5,850 nucleotides of DNA from Bdellovibrio sp. (lineage in GTDB: Bacteria; Bdellovibrionota; Bdellovibrionia; Bdellovibrionales; Bdellovibrionaceae): positions 1 to 5,850 of the forward strand of contig PSRN01000064.1 in assembly GCA_003176075.1 (NCBI GenBank). Direction: 5' to 3'. How positions within the stretch are numbered: position 1 is the stretch's first letter; each line of letters opens with the position of its first letter. Shown here in pieces: positions 1 through 5,263 of the stretch. A program made the position numbers and the translations under genes. A model generated the notes under the pieces. It was given only the letters and a program-made list of their open reading frames with translations, was not told the DNA's origin and did no database searches.

Positions 1-10
1 AAAAATGTCT

Positions 11-42
11 AAAAATCATCCGGCAAGAGGACTAGTCCGCCG
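11..42 (-). terminator. possible terminator after the ATP-grasp gene
   Basis: Read on the minus strand, CGGC (42-39) pairs with GCCG (24-21). Inside it GGA and TCC pair around a CTAG loop (the palindrome GGACTAGTCC, 29-38), with a 4-nt bulge on one side. Five bases further on is a run of five T (15-11), and another T run reaches the window edge. The site lies about 60 bp beyond the stop codon of the minus-strand gene. The stem is imperfect and the T run is separated from it, so this is only a plausible intrinsic terminator. Confidence 0.35.
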
Positions 43-103
43 TCGGGGAGGGCTGGCCGCCATGCCCCACTGACCGGGACATCTCCGCCACTGGTCCGGT
101 ACC

Positions 104-1381
104 TCAGTCAATGAAGCGAACGCAGGTGAAACCACCCCCCCGGGTTTTCATATTGGTCACTTGCCCCTGGTACAAGCGCGCGACCGCCAACTGAACCCGG
201 TCCTGGTAAGCGTAGAATCGCAAATCATACTTGAACTTGTTGGGCCTTCCCGCGATTGGAACCTCCAGTTCGGGCGCTGTACAATACTCCTGGGCGATCG
301 TTCCTTTGTCGATGAGATCTGAAAATGTTCGGCGGGTCACTGAGGCCCCTCGATAACTTTGCCTTCCACCAAAGGCATTGACCGGCTTAAAGAACCACTT
401 CTTCTTTTGCGACCAAATTTGTCCCGCATTGGAAGATGTGAGTTCGAGCGAGGCCATCAAGGACGTCAGGACCGCCGTAGCCTCGCTTTCTTCAAGGTTT
501 TCTTTGATCCAACCCCGCCTTTGCGCGAGCTCGATCAACCGGGTCTTATCCGCCAGGCAAAGATACTCGAAAGGTTGCGGCGAAAAACAAACTCTTCGAT
601 TCATGAAAAGGGCGCGCATTTTGACCGAATCGGCGCCGCTGAGATAAAAATCAGTGCATCGATTGTAAATAAAATCCAGGTCCTCACTCACTTCTTTGAT
701 GTCTTGAATTTCGCAGCTCCAGCCCCAGCTCCGGAACAAGGATTGATAAAGAAGAAACTCGGCGTACAGCCGCTGCTCAGTGGGACGTTCATCGACAATC
801 GCCACGCGAAGAGAAGGCCCGGCGGTCGATCGAAAAGTCGATCGGAATGTCGATTGAAAGAGCGATAACTCGGTGAGGATGTTCCTTTGAATTTCAGTGA
901 GGTCAAAATCCGCGACGGGAAGAGAAACCCCATTAGCCCGGTAAAGAACGTAACTCAAAACAAAAAAGGACGCGTTGGTGTTGATTTCAATCAGTTTGAG
1001 CGAAGGCCGTTGCCCGGGCCGCCAATCCACATGAAAGTCATAGCTCATGCAGATGGAGTTGTTTCCCGGGTCAATCACATTCCTTTGCTCCCGGGCCGCC
1101 TGCAAGGAAAGAAGGTAGTCTGGATTCCGGCGCAAATGAAAGAAACCGGAAACCACTTTTTCCGCCATTGCAAGCAGCGAACGGGGAAGGTCCAGGACTT
1201 CCCCCGAGACCAGCCCGTGCGCGATGAGCTTATCGAAGGTGTCCCGGCCATGTTCAGGCACCATTCCAGCAAGTTCATCAATCAAGCGATCACGGAAGAG
1301 TTGATCACGGCTGACCCCATCTGGGCTGGAGCGATCAGGGCTTATCGACGACTGGGGAGGGGTGGAATGATTGCTTTGCAA
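104..1381 (-). CDS. ATP-grasp-like enzyme, substrate unknown
   Basis: 425-residue soluble protein with no signal peptide or membrane segment. The C-terminal third looks like an ATP-grasp fold: KKWFFKP (327-333) with a likely ATP-binding lysine, the glycine loop NAFGG (335-339), the hinge-like IAQEY (362-366), KYDLRFY (384-390), and the closing motif ARLYQGQVTN (401-410), followed by GGG (415-417), where R402 and N410 would act in Mg-ATP chemistry. An earlier motif LIEINTNAS (130-138) resembles the acidic/Asn strand seen in glutathionylspermidine-synthase-like and other ligases. By family logic it would join a carboxylate to an amine or thiol using ATP; the substrate cannot be read from sequence. 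The start is TTG at 1381: an in-frame TGA lies upstream and AAGGAGG (1398-1392) sits 10 nt before it. Residues 1-25 are Ser/Pro-rich and low in complexity. A 12-bp unit repeated three times encodes the Q/RSTF repeats near 176-186. The gene is divergent from xth. The ATP-grasp call is fairly firm, the subfamily is not. Confidence 0.75.
   Translation of the reverse strand: MQSNHSTPPQSSISPDRSSPDGVSRDQLFRDRLIDELAGMVPEHGRDTFDKLIAHGLVSGEVLDLPRSLLAMAEKVVSGFFHLRRNPDYLLSLQAAREQRNVIDPGNNSICMSYDFHVDWRPGQRPSLKLIEINTNASFFVLSYVLYRANGVSLPVADFDLTEIQRNILTELSLFQSTFRSTFRSTAGPSLRVAIVDERPTEQRLYAEFLLYQSLFRSWGWSCEIQDIKEVSEDLDFIYNRCTDFYLSGADSVKMRALFMNRRVCFSPQPFEYLCLADKTRLIELAQRRGWIKENLEESEATAVLTSLMASLELTSSNAGQIWSQKKKWFFKPVNAFGGRQSYRGASVTRRTFSDLIDKGTIAQEYCTAPELEVPIAGRPNKFKYDLRFYAYQDRVQLAVARLYQGQVTNMKTRGGGFTCVRFID
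825..860. repeat. 3 x 12-bp tandem repeat inside the ATP-grasp gene
   Basis: Three consecutive 12-mers on the plus strand: GTCGATCGAAAA (825-836), GTCGATCGGAAT (837-848) and GTCGATTGAAAG (849-860). On the coding (minus) strand they give the four-residue units QSTF, RSTF and RST. The unit length keeps the frame, so copy-number change would lengthen or shorten a loop without breaking the protein. Confidence 0.85.
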
Positions 1382-1391
1382 AGGGGCTTTT

Positions 1392-1398
1392 CCTCCTT
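1392..1398 (-). promoter_or_regulatory. ribosome binding site that selects the TTG start
   Basis: AAGGAGG on the minus strand is a near-perfect anti-16S match ending 10 nt before TTG (1381-1379). No ATG or GTG lies in frame between the upstream in-frame TGA and this TTG. This supports TTG over any internal methionine. Confidence 0.75.
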
Positions 1399-1407
1399 CG
1401 AGTCATT

Positions 1408-1437
1408 TGTTGCCACATCAACTGTTGCCACATCAAC
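1408..1437. repeat. perfect 15-bp tandem duplication in a divergent control region
   Basis: TGTTGCCACATCAAC occurs at 1408-1422 and again, base for base, at 1423-1437. The pair lies in the 79-bp gap between the ATP-grasp gene (leftward) and xth (rightward), where both promoters or their operators would be expected. I see no convincing -10/-35 pair here. It could be a duplicated protein-binding site or a recent slippage event. Confidence 0.9.
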
Positions 1438-1460
1438 CGAAATAAGCCAAGACAAGGCGA

Positions 1461-2228
1461 ATGCGGATCATTTCTTGGAACGTCAATGGCATACGGGCTT
1501 GCGCGAAAAAAGGGCTTCTCGAATTTGTCCGAAATCACAAGTCAGATATTCTTTGTCTGCAAGAAACCAAAGCCCATCTGGAACAATGTGAAGATCCGCT
1601 GCGGAACTTGGGTTTTTCTTTTGCCAATTGGTCCAGCGCGCACCGCAAGGGCTACTCCGGCGTTGCCACCTTCAGTGTCCTAAAACCGATGGGGGTTCAG
1701 TGTGGTATTGACGTTCACGCGTATGATTGCGAAGGCCGCTTTGTCATTTCGGACTACGGGGAGTTTGAACTGTACAATATTTATTTCCCCAACGGCGGCT
1801 CAGGGGAAGAGCGCCATCATTTCAAACAGCGTTTTCTGAAGGACCTTGCTCATCACCTCACTCCAAAAGTGACGGCCGGAAAGAAATTGATTGTGGTCGG
1901 GGATTACAACGTGGCTCACGCCGAGATCGATGTGTTCGATCCGGTTCGACTATCAACCCACAGCGGGTTTCTGCCGGAAGAGCGGGAATGGTTCACGTCC
2001 TTTCTTCAACTTGGATTCGTCGACACTTTTCGCCTTTATCACCCGAATGAACGGGACAAATACACCTGGTGGAACTACCGGGAATTCGCCCGCATTTCCA
2101 ACCGGGGATGGAGGATTGATTACATCTGTGTCAGCGAAAACTTGCGAGGGAGTCTCAGGTCCGCTGAAGTGATGGACGAGATTGAAGGCTCTGACCATTG
2201 TCCCGTGGCCGTGACGCTCGAACTCTAA
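1461..2228 (+). CDS. xth: exodeoxyribonuclease III (AP endonuclease)
   Basis: 255-residue cytoplasmic Mg-dependent nuclease of the ExoIII/APE1 (endonuclease-exonuclease-phosphatase) family. It cuts DNA 5' of abasic sites in base-excision repair and removes 3' blocks or nucleotides from duplex DNA. All hallmark residues are visible: SWNVNGIRA (5-13) with N7, CLQETK (32-37) with metal ligand E35, YNIYFPNG (105-112) with Y108, GDYNVAH (147-153) with D148 and N150, WRIDY (217-221) with D220, and the terminal GSDHCPV (243-249) with the catalytic D245-H246 pair. Length matches the family (about 250-270). GDYNVAHAEIDV is closer to the ExoA/APE-type motif than to the E. coli Xth form. The start ATG gives the standard N-terminus MRIISWNVNG; only a weak AAGG precedes it. 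It is divergent from the ATP-grasp gene and convergent with the PBP gene. Confidence 0.97.
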   Translation: MRIISWNVNGIRACAKKGLLEFVRNHKSDILCLQETKAHLEQCEDPLRNLGFSFANWSSAHRKGYSGVATFSVLKPMGVQCGIDVHAYDCEGRFVISDYGEFELYNIYFPNGGSGEERHHFKQRFLKDLAHHLTPKVTAGKKLIVVGDYNVAHAEIDVFDPVRLSTHSGFLPEEREWFTSFLQLGFVDTFRLYHPNERDKYTWWNYREFARISNRGWRIDYICVSENLRGSLRSAEVMDEIEGSDHCPVAVTLEL

Positions 2229-2231
2229 GCG

Positions 2232-2246
2232 GGTGTGAAACTCACC
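2232..2246. terminator. small hairpin between convergent genes
   Basis: GGTG (2232-2235) pairs with CACC (2243-2246), with a T/T mismatch and then G2237-C2241 closing an AAA loop. It occupies nearly the whole 17-bp gap between the xth stop and the PBP stop. There is no T run on either side, so termination by it alone is doubtful. Confidence 0.25.
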
Positions 2247-3553
2247 TACAAGTCATTTGCTTTTCCGTTGGTACACCCAGCGGACTTGCAAGAAACCTCA
2301 TCACCAACTGAACCCCTTCCGAATTGCCAATTCAAAGGTTGCCGGAAATACTTTTCAACCAGCGATTGAGCCAACACCGCGGACTTGACTCGCCATAAAT
2401 TGACATGAACGGTCACCGCGCCGATCGCCAATCTTTCGTTGTTCTCGCCGATGGCGTAACCGACGAACCAGTCCGTTCTTCCTTTCGGGCTCAGGCCGGT
2501 GAGCGAGCCCGTCTTCCCGCCAATTTCCAAATCCTTGAAATGAGCATCCCGTCGAAGGTGGCGAAAAGCTTTGCGGGAGGTGCCCGAGCTAACAGTTGCC
2601 CGCATCAACGCCTTCATGCTTTCAACCCCTTCCGGGCTCAGCACGACGTGATCCACCCGCGGCACGGCTTCACCGATGACTTCGCCGTCTTCTGATTGAA
2701 TCCGTTCCACAATCAAAGGCATGGGCATTTCCCCGCCCCTGGCAATGGCCGCCGCCATCAGGGCGCCTTGAATCGGACTCATCTTGGTGACACGATTAAA
2801 TCCGCTGGCGATTTCCGCCAGTTGGAAACTTTTCTCCATGGGAACATCCGTATAACCACTCTCAAACTTGAAATCACCAGTGATCTGGCGATTGAATCCA
2901 AAGCGTAGGGCATAGTCGCGAATATCCTGGGGTTCTAAACGCTCGACGGCCAGCCGGCCAAAAGCCGTATTCAGGGAACGCGCGAAAGCTTCACGCAGAG
3001 TCACCGAGCGCGTCCAGCGATTCACATTGTCGTTGAATACATTTCGTTTGTAGAGGGTGTGGTTTCCACCGTTGAACTGGATCTCGGCGTCTGGATCAAA
3101 GCGGTAACGATCCACCGCCGCGGCGGCCGTCACCATCTTAAACACGGATGCCGCGGGAAAAGTGGCCTTTATGGCCAGATTCTCATTGAAGGTGGGAGTT
3201 CGCTCGAAACTTGCGATGGCTTTGACCTTTCCAGTCTCGGCGTTCAAGACAACCAATGCACCGTAGTCCGGTTTATAAGACTCAAGAAGGCGCTCGGCTT
3301 CGTGCTGCAGGTCCCAGTCCACCGTGTATTCCAGCGTGTAAACCGTCGGCTTGGCTTCACCTGAAGGAAGTGTAATCTCACGTGGAAATCGTTTATGACG
3401 CAAATTTTCGGAGATCTGATCGACCAACCAGGCGTGCAAATTGTCTTCAGCTCTTGATACGGGCTGCGTCTGGAGAAGATAAAGACCAGCGACAGCCCAA
3501 GGTCCAAGAAGAAGCAACCACCGACCAACAAGACCTGCAAGCGCGAATTTCAT
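2246..3553 (-). CDS. penicillin-binding protein, transpeptidase domain only
   Basis: 435-residue membrane-anchored D,D-transpeptidase that would cross-link peptidoglycan in the periplasm. Residues 8-28 form one hydrophobic signal-anchor (LVGRWLLLLGPWAVAGLYLL) and the rest is periplasmic. The three active-site motifs of the serine penicilloyl-transferase family are in order: SVFK (136-139, nucleophile S136), SLN (193-195) and KTGS (347-350). The strand just before the domain (YTVDWDLQHEAERLL, then GALVVLNAETGKVKAIASF) is typical of PBP2/FtsI and class A transpeptidase domains. There is no glycosyltransferase domain and only about 45 residues lie between anchor and domain, so it lacks the long N-terminal pedestal of true PBP2/FtsI and is shorter than those (about 570-630). 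The C-terminal tail holds two Cys (422, 427). The ATG start gives a good anchor, but its Shine-Dalgarno is weak. It is divergent from a TetR repressor gene, which could control it. A penicillin-sensing or beta-lactamase-like role is less likely but not excluded. Confidence 0.9.
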   Translation of the reverse strand: MKFALAGLVGRWLLLLGPWAVAGLYLLQTQPVSRAEDNLHAWLVDQISENLRHKRFPREITLPSGEAKPTVYTLEYTVDWDLQHEAERLLESYKPDYGALVVLNAETGKVKAIASFERTPTFNENLAIKATFPAASVFKMVTAAAAVDRYRFDPDAEIQFNGGNHTLYKRNVFNDNVNRWTRSVTLREAFARSLNTAFGRLAVERLEPQDIRDYALRFGFNRQITGDFKFESGYTDVPMEKSFQLAEIASGFNRVTKMSPIQGALMAAAIARGGEMPMPLIVERIQSEDGEVIGEAVPRVDHVVLSPEGVESMKALMRATVSSGTSRKAFRHLRRDAHFKDLEIGGKTGSLTGLSPKGRTDWFVGYAIGENNERLAIGAVTVHVNLWRVKSAVLAQSLVEKYFRQPLNWQFGRGSVGDEVSCKSAGCTNGKANDL

Positions 3554-3611
3554 ACTCTAACCAGTCTGCTTGGATGACGGCTTTTGTTCAAGAGTGAATC
3601 TCTTTCTGACT

Positions 3612-3617
3612 TGTCAA
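3612..3617 (-). promoter_or_regulatory. possible -35 element for the PBP gene
   Basis: A perfect TTGACA is read leftward from 3617 in the gap between the divergent PBP and TetR genes. No good -10 is found 16-18 nt downstream, so the element is tentative. On the plus strand the same bases give TTGTCA, so the site could be shared. Confidence 0.25.
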
Positions 3618-3652
3618 TTGGCCGCGGCGGAACTAATGAGAATATTTTACCA

Positions 3653-3672
3653 GACTCTTAGACAAGGGAGTC
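3653..3672. promoter_or_regulatory. candidate TetR operator (inverted repeat)
   Basis: GACTC (3653-3657) and GAGTC (3668-3672) are inverted around a 10-nt spacer. Extending the arms outward to CCAGACTC and GAGTCCAG gives 6 of 8 matching pairs. The site lies 30 nt upstream of the TetR start in a region shared with the divergent PBP gene, the usual place for autoregulation. The match is short and may be chance. Confidence 0.3.
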
Positions 3673-3701
3673 CAGTTCACGTTCAGGATTGATCGGGATT
3701 T

Positions 3702-4337
3702 ATGAAGACGAAAGATCGCATACTTATGACCTCCATCGAGCTTTTTAATCGACATGGCATTGTCGCCGTGACGACCAACCACATTGCCAAAGCTCTGGAC
3801 ATGAGCCCGGGAAATCTTTACTTTCACTTTTCCAATAAGGAAGAAATCGTTCGCGCCCTTTTCAAAATCATGTGTCAGGAGACTTATGATCTGTGGCGCG
3901 CCCAAAAACGAGACAACTTGCTTCACCCCCTGGATCTAATTGAGAAAAACTTCGAGATCTACTGGCGATATCGGTTTTTTCATCGCGAAATGTATTACCT
4001 GCGAAGGAAAGATGCTCAGCTGGCAAAACTGTGGAAAGCTCATATCCGAAAAGTTCTTCGCTTGATGACATTGGTCTACAGACAATGGATTGATAAAGAT
4101 TGGATGAGACCCATGGAATCCGTCAAAGAGATGAATTTCATGGCCAATGTCCTGTTGGCCACGGCATCGACCTTTTTGCAATTCTTCGAAAGCGCTGAGC
4201 GACAACCCGTTCGCAGTCACGTCGCTCTCGGCAGAGTTTATGTCGCCCGCCTGTTGATTCACTGGACGCGTGGATCCATGCATGGGGAATTCGAGAAATT
4301 CATTACCCGATCTGAGAAGGGATCAGCTGACGCCTAG
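3702..4337 (+). CDS. TetR/AcrR-family transcriptional repressor
   Basis: 211-residue DNA-binding protein. The N-terminal helix-turn-helix domain is clear: RILMTSIELFNRHG (6-19), VTTNHIAKALDMS (23-35), then the recognition helix and tail PGNLYFHFSNKEEIV (36-50), a standard TetR signature. Residues 55-200 form an all-helical ligand and dimer domain, rich in aromatic residues (YDLW, EIYWRYRFFHREMYYL, FLQFF), similar in style to the TetR C-terminal domain often found in lipid- or fatty-acid-responsive repressors; the ligand is unknown. The first ATG is used because it gives the usual MKTKDRIL start; the Shine-Dalgarno is weak (AGGA at 3685-3688 or GGGA at 3695-3698). Divergent orientation from the PBP gene suggests it may control that gene or itself. 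It is not co-transcribed with any partner in the window. Confidence 0.93.
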   Translation: MKTKDRILMTSIELFNRHGIVAVTTNHIAKALDMSPGNLYFHFSNKEEIVRALFKIMCQETYDLWRAQKRDNLLHPLDLIEKNFEIYWRYRFFHREMYYLRRKDAQLAKLWKAHIRKVLRLMTLVYRQWIDKDWMRPMESVKEMNFMANVLLATASTFLQFFESAERQPVRSHVALGRVYVARLLIHWTRGSMHGEFEKFITRSEKGSADA

Positions 4338-4339
4338 CG

Positions 4340-4378
4340 GATGGGAAAAAACCCACGGGGATTTATCCCTACCCCATC
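4340..4378 (+). terminator. hairpin region after the TetR gene
   Basis: GATGGG (4340-4345) and CCCATC (4373-4378) form an outer stem just after the TAG stop, with an inner hairpin GGGA (4358-4361) / TCCC (4366-4369) around TTTA. There is no T run directly after it, so it may be a factor-dependent stop or an RNA-stabilising end rather than an intrinsic terminator. Confidence 0.4.
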
Positions 4379-4410
4379 AGGCTCGCTAATCGCTTATTAA
4401 CTCGATTTCT

Positions 4411-4434
4411 GAATTGAATTAAAAAATTAAATTC
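4411..4434. promoter_or_regulatory. AT-rich imperfect palindrome, candidate TA operator
   Basis: GAATTGAATT (4411-4420) and AATTAAATTC (4425-4434) are inverted copies matching at 9 of 10 pairs around an AAAA spacer. The palindrome ends at the likely -35 region of the toxin-antitoxin-like pair, where such operons usually carry the operator for their own repression. Binding is inferred from position only. Confidence 0.35.
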
Positions 4435-4458
4435 ACTAGTTCGCCCCTTTTCTATAGC
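4432..4458 (+). promoter_or_regulatory. possible promoter of the TA-like pair
   Basis: TTCACT (4432-4437) as -35 and TATAGC (4453-4458) as -10 each match the sigma-70 consensus at 4 of 6 bases with a short 15-nt spacer. The -10 lies 12 nt before GAGGAG. It is the best candidate in this gap but is weak. Confidence 0.3.
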
Positions 4459-4469
4459 CTGTCCCTATC

Positions 4470-4475
4470 GAGGAG
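4470..4475 (+). promoter_or_regulatory. ribosome binding site before a CTG codon
   Basis: GAGGAG lies 7 nt upstream of CTG at 4483-4485, ideal spacing. No ATG, GTG or TTG is available in that frame until the TTG at 4579, which would lose a third of the protein. The site argues that translation begins, or once began, at 4483. Confidence 0.55.
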
Positions 4476-4482
4476 TAAGCAG

Positions 4483-4814
4483 CTGAAATCGAAGATTGTT
4501 GCCGTCATTACCAGCGCAATTGGTTACCGGGTCATTATCGAAAAGCGTGCTGTCGAGCATGCCCTGAGGCATTTTATTTTGCCTGAAGATATCTTCTGGA
4601 GCTGCTGGAACGCATATTGCGGGAACCCACGGAAGTCTCTGTCGAAACTCATTCCAGAGAAAAAACCTATCATTTGTTTTATCGGCTTGAAAAGATCCGA
4701 TACATTCTGGCGGTTGTTAAGATTACTGGCGAAGGTGCATTTTTTGCTTCGGCTTATTCGACAGGAAGAAAACCAAGAAACAAACATCGCAACCTTAAGA
4801 AAGTAAAGCTATGA
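4483..4814 (+). pseudogene. frame-disrupted small toxin-like gene paired with a DUF2283-like partner
   Basis: Two overlapping frames together make one sensible protein of about 110 residues. Frame A runs from CTG 4483 through TTC 4594-4596 (38 codons, including RVIIEKRAVEHALRHFILPE). Frame B is open from 4587 and carries LLERILREPTEV, YHLFYRL, YILAVVKITGEGAFFASAYS and a basic tail (RKPRNKHRNLKK). Joining them needs a -1 change near 4593-4600. After that point frame A turns into an unlikely Cys/Trp-rich stretch. Frame B ends at TGA 4812-4814, overlapping the next ATG as ATGA, which shows B is the true 3' frame. The pattern (early His helix, short linker with 'P-EV', Tyr/Phe strand, 'VVK' strand, 'F-SAYS' strand) resembles small RelE/BrnT-, DUF4258- or PBECR-like RNase toxins; family assignment is tentative. 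No canonical X_XXY_YYZ slippery site is present at the junction. The CTG start and frame break together suggest inactivation, or a sequencing indel. Confidence 0.6.
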
Positions 4815-5107
4815 AAAAGCCAAAAGTTTCCTTTCGTCCTTACGGCGGATCAGGACCCCTTTCGATTCATTGGTATGATGCGTTCGGCGACGCTGAGGAG
4901 GCAGTTCGTGGTGAGGGCGTATGCTGGTATTCCCCTCGTGGAGAAATTCTTGCGGTTGAATTTGACGACGTTGACTTTTCCTCAGACGATCAAACTCTCG
5001 AACTAAAAGACGGGTCGATCGTTCACATCAAAGTGAAAGAGGGACGAGTGCACACCGATCTTCGCCAACCTTCAGTTGACACAGCAAAAGAGCGCAGGGC
5101 ACGATAA
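4811..5107 (+). CDS. DUF2283-like small protein, probable antitoxin
   Basis: 98-residue acidic protein. The core GVCWYSPRGEILAVEFDDV (36-54) followed by LELKDGSIVHIKV (64-76) resembles the DUF2283 pattern, in which a beta-rich 'hhhD-dG-ihGIEi' unit recurs; proteins of this kind are often encoded next to DUF4258 or RelE-like toxins and are thought to act as antitoxins. The N-terminus (MKKPKVSFRPYGG) and the basic C-terminus (KERRAR) lie outside that core. The start ATG overlaps the upstream stop in ATGA, the mark of translational coupling; there is no strong Shine-Dalgarno of its own (AAGAAAG only). Because coupling depends on ribosomes finishing the upstream frame, the frame break upstream could reduce its expression. 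The hairpin at 5133-5147 follows. The gene is sound; the family and role are inferred. Confidence 0.7.
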   Translation: MKKPKVSFRPYGGSGPLSIHWYDAFGDAEEAVRGEGVCWYSPRGEILAVEFDDVDFSSDDQTLELKDGSIVHIKVKEGRVHTDLRQPSVDTAKERRAR

Positions 5108-5125
5108 CGCGTCCGAACATGAGGT

Positions 5126-5147
5126 GATAAATCCACCCGCTGGGTGG
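5126..5147. terminator. hairpin between convergent transcription units
   Basis: CCACCC (5133-5138) pairs perfectly with GGGTGG (5142-5147) around a GCT loop. Read on the minus strand it is followed by ATTTATC (5132-5126), a modest U-rich tail, and on the plus strand by TGACCTTATT. It sits between the antitoxin stop (5107) and the stop of the minus-strand 36-residue ORF (5153), so it probably ends transcription from one or both sides. Confidence 0.55.
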
Positions 5148-5152
5148 TGACC

Positions 5153-5263
5153 TTATTCGGCCCGGCCACGCGGCCTGGCTCTGAAACCCTCGTGAGCCGT
5201 TTGACCGATCGGACCCTCAATCACTTTTTTTAAGTCGGTCAAATCATCTTTTGCCGAATCCAT
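5153..5263 (-). CDS. 36-residue ORF overlapping the GETH gene in the -1 frame
   Basis: Reads MDSAKDDLTDLKKVIEG, then PIGQTAHEGFRARPRGRAE and TAA. The composition is protein-like: an acidic/Lys helix, a PIGQTAHEGF segment and an Arg-rich end. It begins with ATG 25 nt inside the end of the upstream gene but has no clear Shine-Dalgarno. The same frame is open further upstream to 5286 and is entered by a -1 shift at the A_AAA_AAC heptamer (5278-5272). It may therefore be (a) a separate small gene translated by reinitiation, (b) the true C-terminus of the upstream protein reached by frameshifting, or (c) that C-terminus cut off by an A-run deletion. Its stop lies just before the shared hairpin, where the unit should end, which favours the frame being real. 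I do not recognise a family. Confidence 0.4.
   Translation of the reverse strand: MDSAKDDLTDLKKVIEGPIGQTAHEGFRARPRGRAE
5200..5243. repeat. 9-bp inverted repeat across the end of the GETH gene
   Basis: TTTGACCGA (5200-5208) and TCGGTCAAA (5235-5243) are perfect inverted copies separated by 26 nt that include a run of seven T (5225-5231). On the minus-strand RNA one arm contains the TGA stop of the GETH gene. The stem could hide or slow translation at this stop. The CCGATCGG inside the region offers a competing fold. Confidence 0.5.

Noticed and set aside
5..73. 22-codon plus-strand ORF at the left edge
   Set aside because: No ribosome binding site visible, very short, and it lies in the presumed terminator region of the minus-strand gene.
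359..868. 169-codon plus-strand ORF opposite the ATP-grasp gene
   Set aside because: Antisense to a gene with clear motifs; its translation is Arg/Pro-rich with no recognisable domain.
887..1591. 234-codon plus-strand ORF overlapping the ATP-grasp gene and the start of xth
   Set aside because: It runs antisense to one real gene and out of frame into another; length is explained by codon bias of the opposite strand.
4579..4806. 75-codon ORF starting at TTG 4579
   Set aside because: Its second half is Cys/Trp-rich and unlike a protein family, and it stops at 4806 without coupling to the next gene; the other frame gives the sensible C-terminus and the ATGA overlap.
5108..5231. Structured noncoding RNA with a T7 tail on the plus strand
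   Set aside because: No match to RNase P, SRP, 6S, tmRNA or a riboswitch core; the structure overlaps a protein-like minus-strand ORF, and no good hairpin directly precedes the T run.
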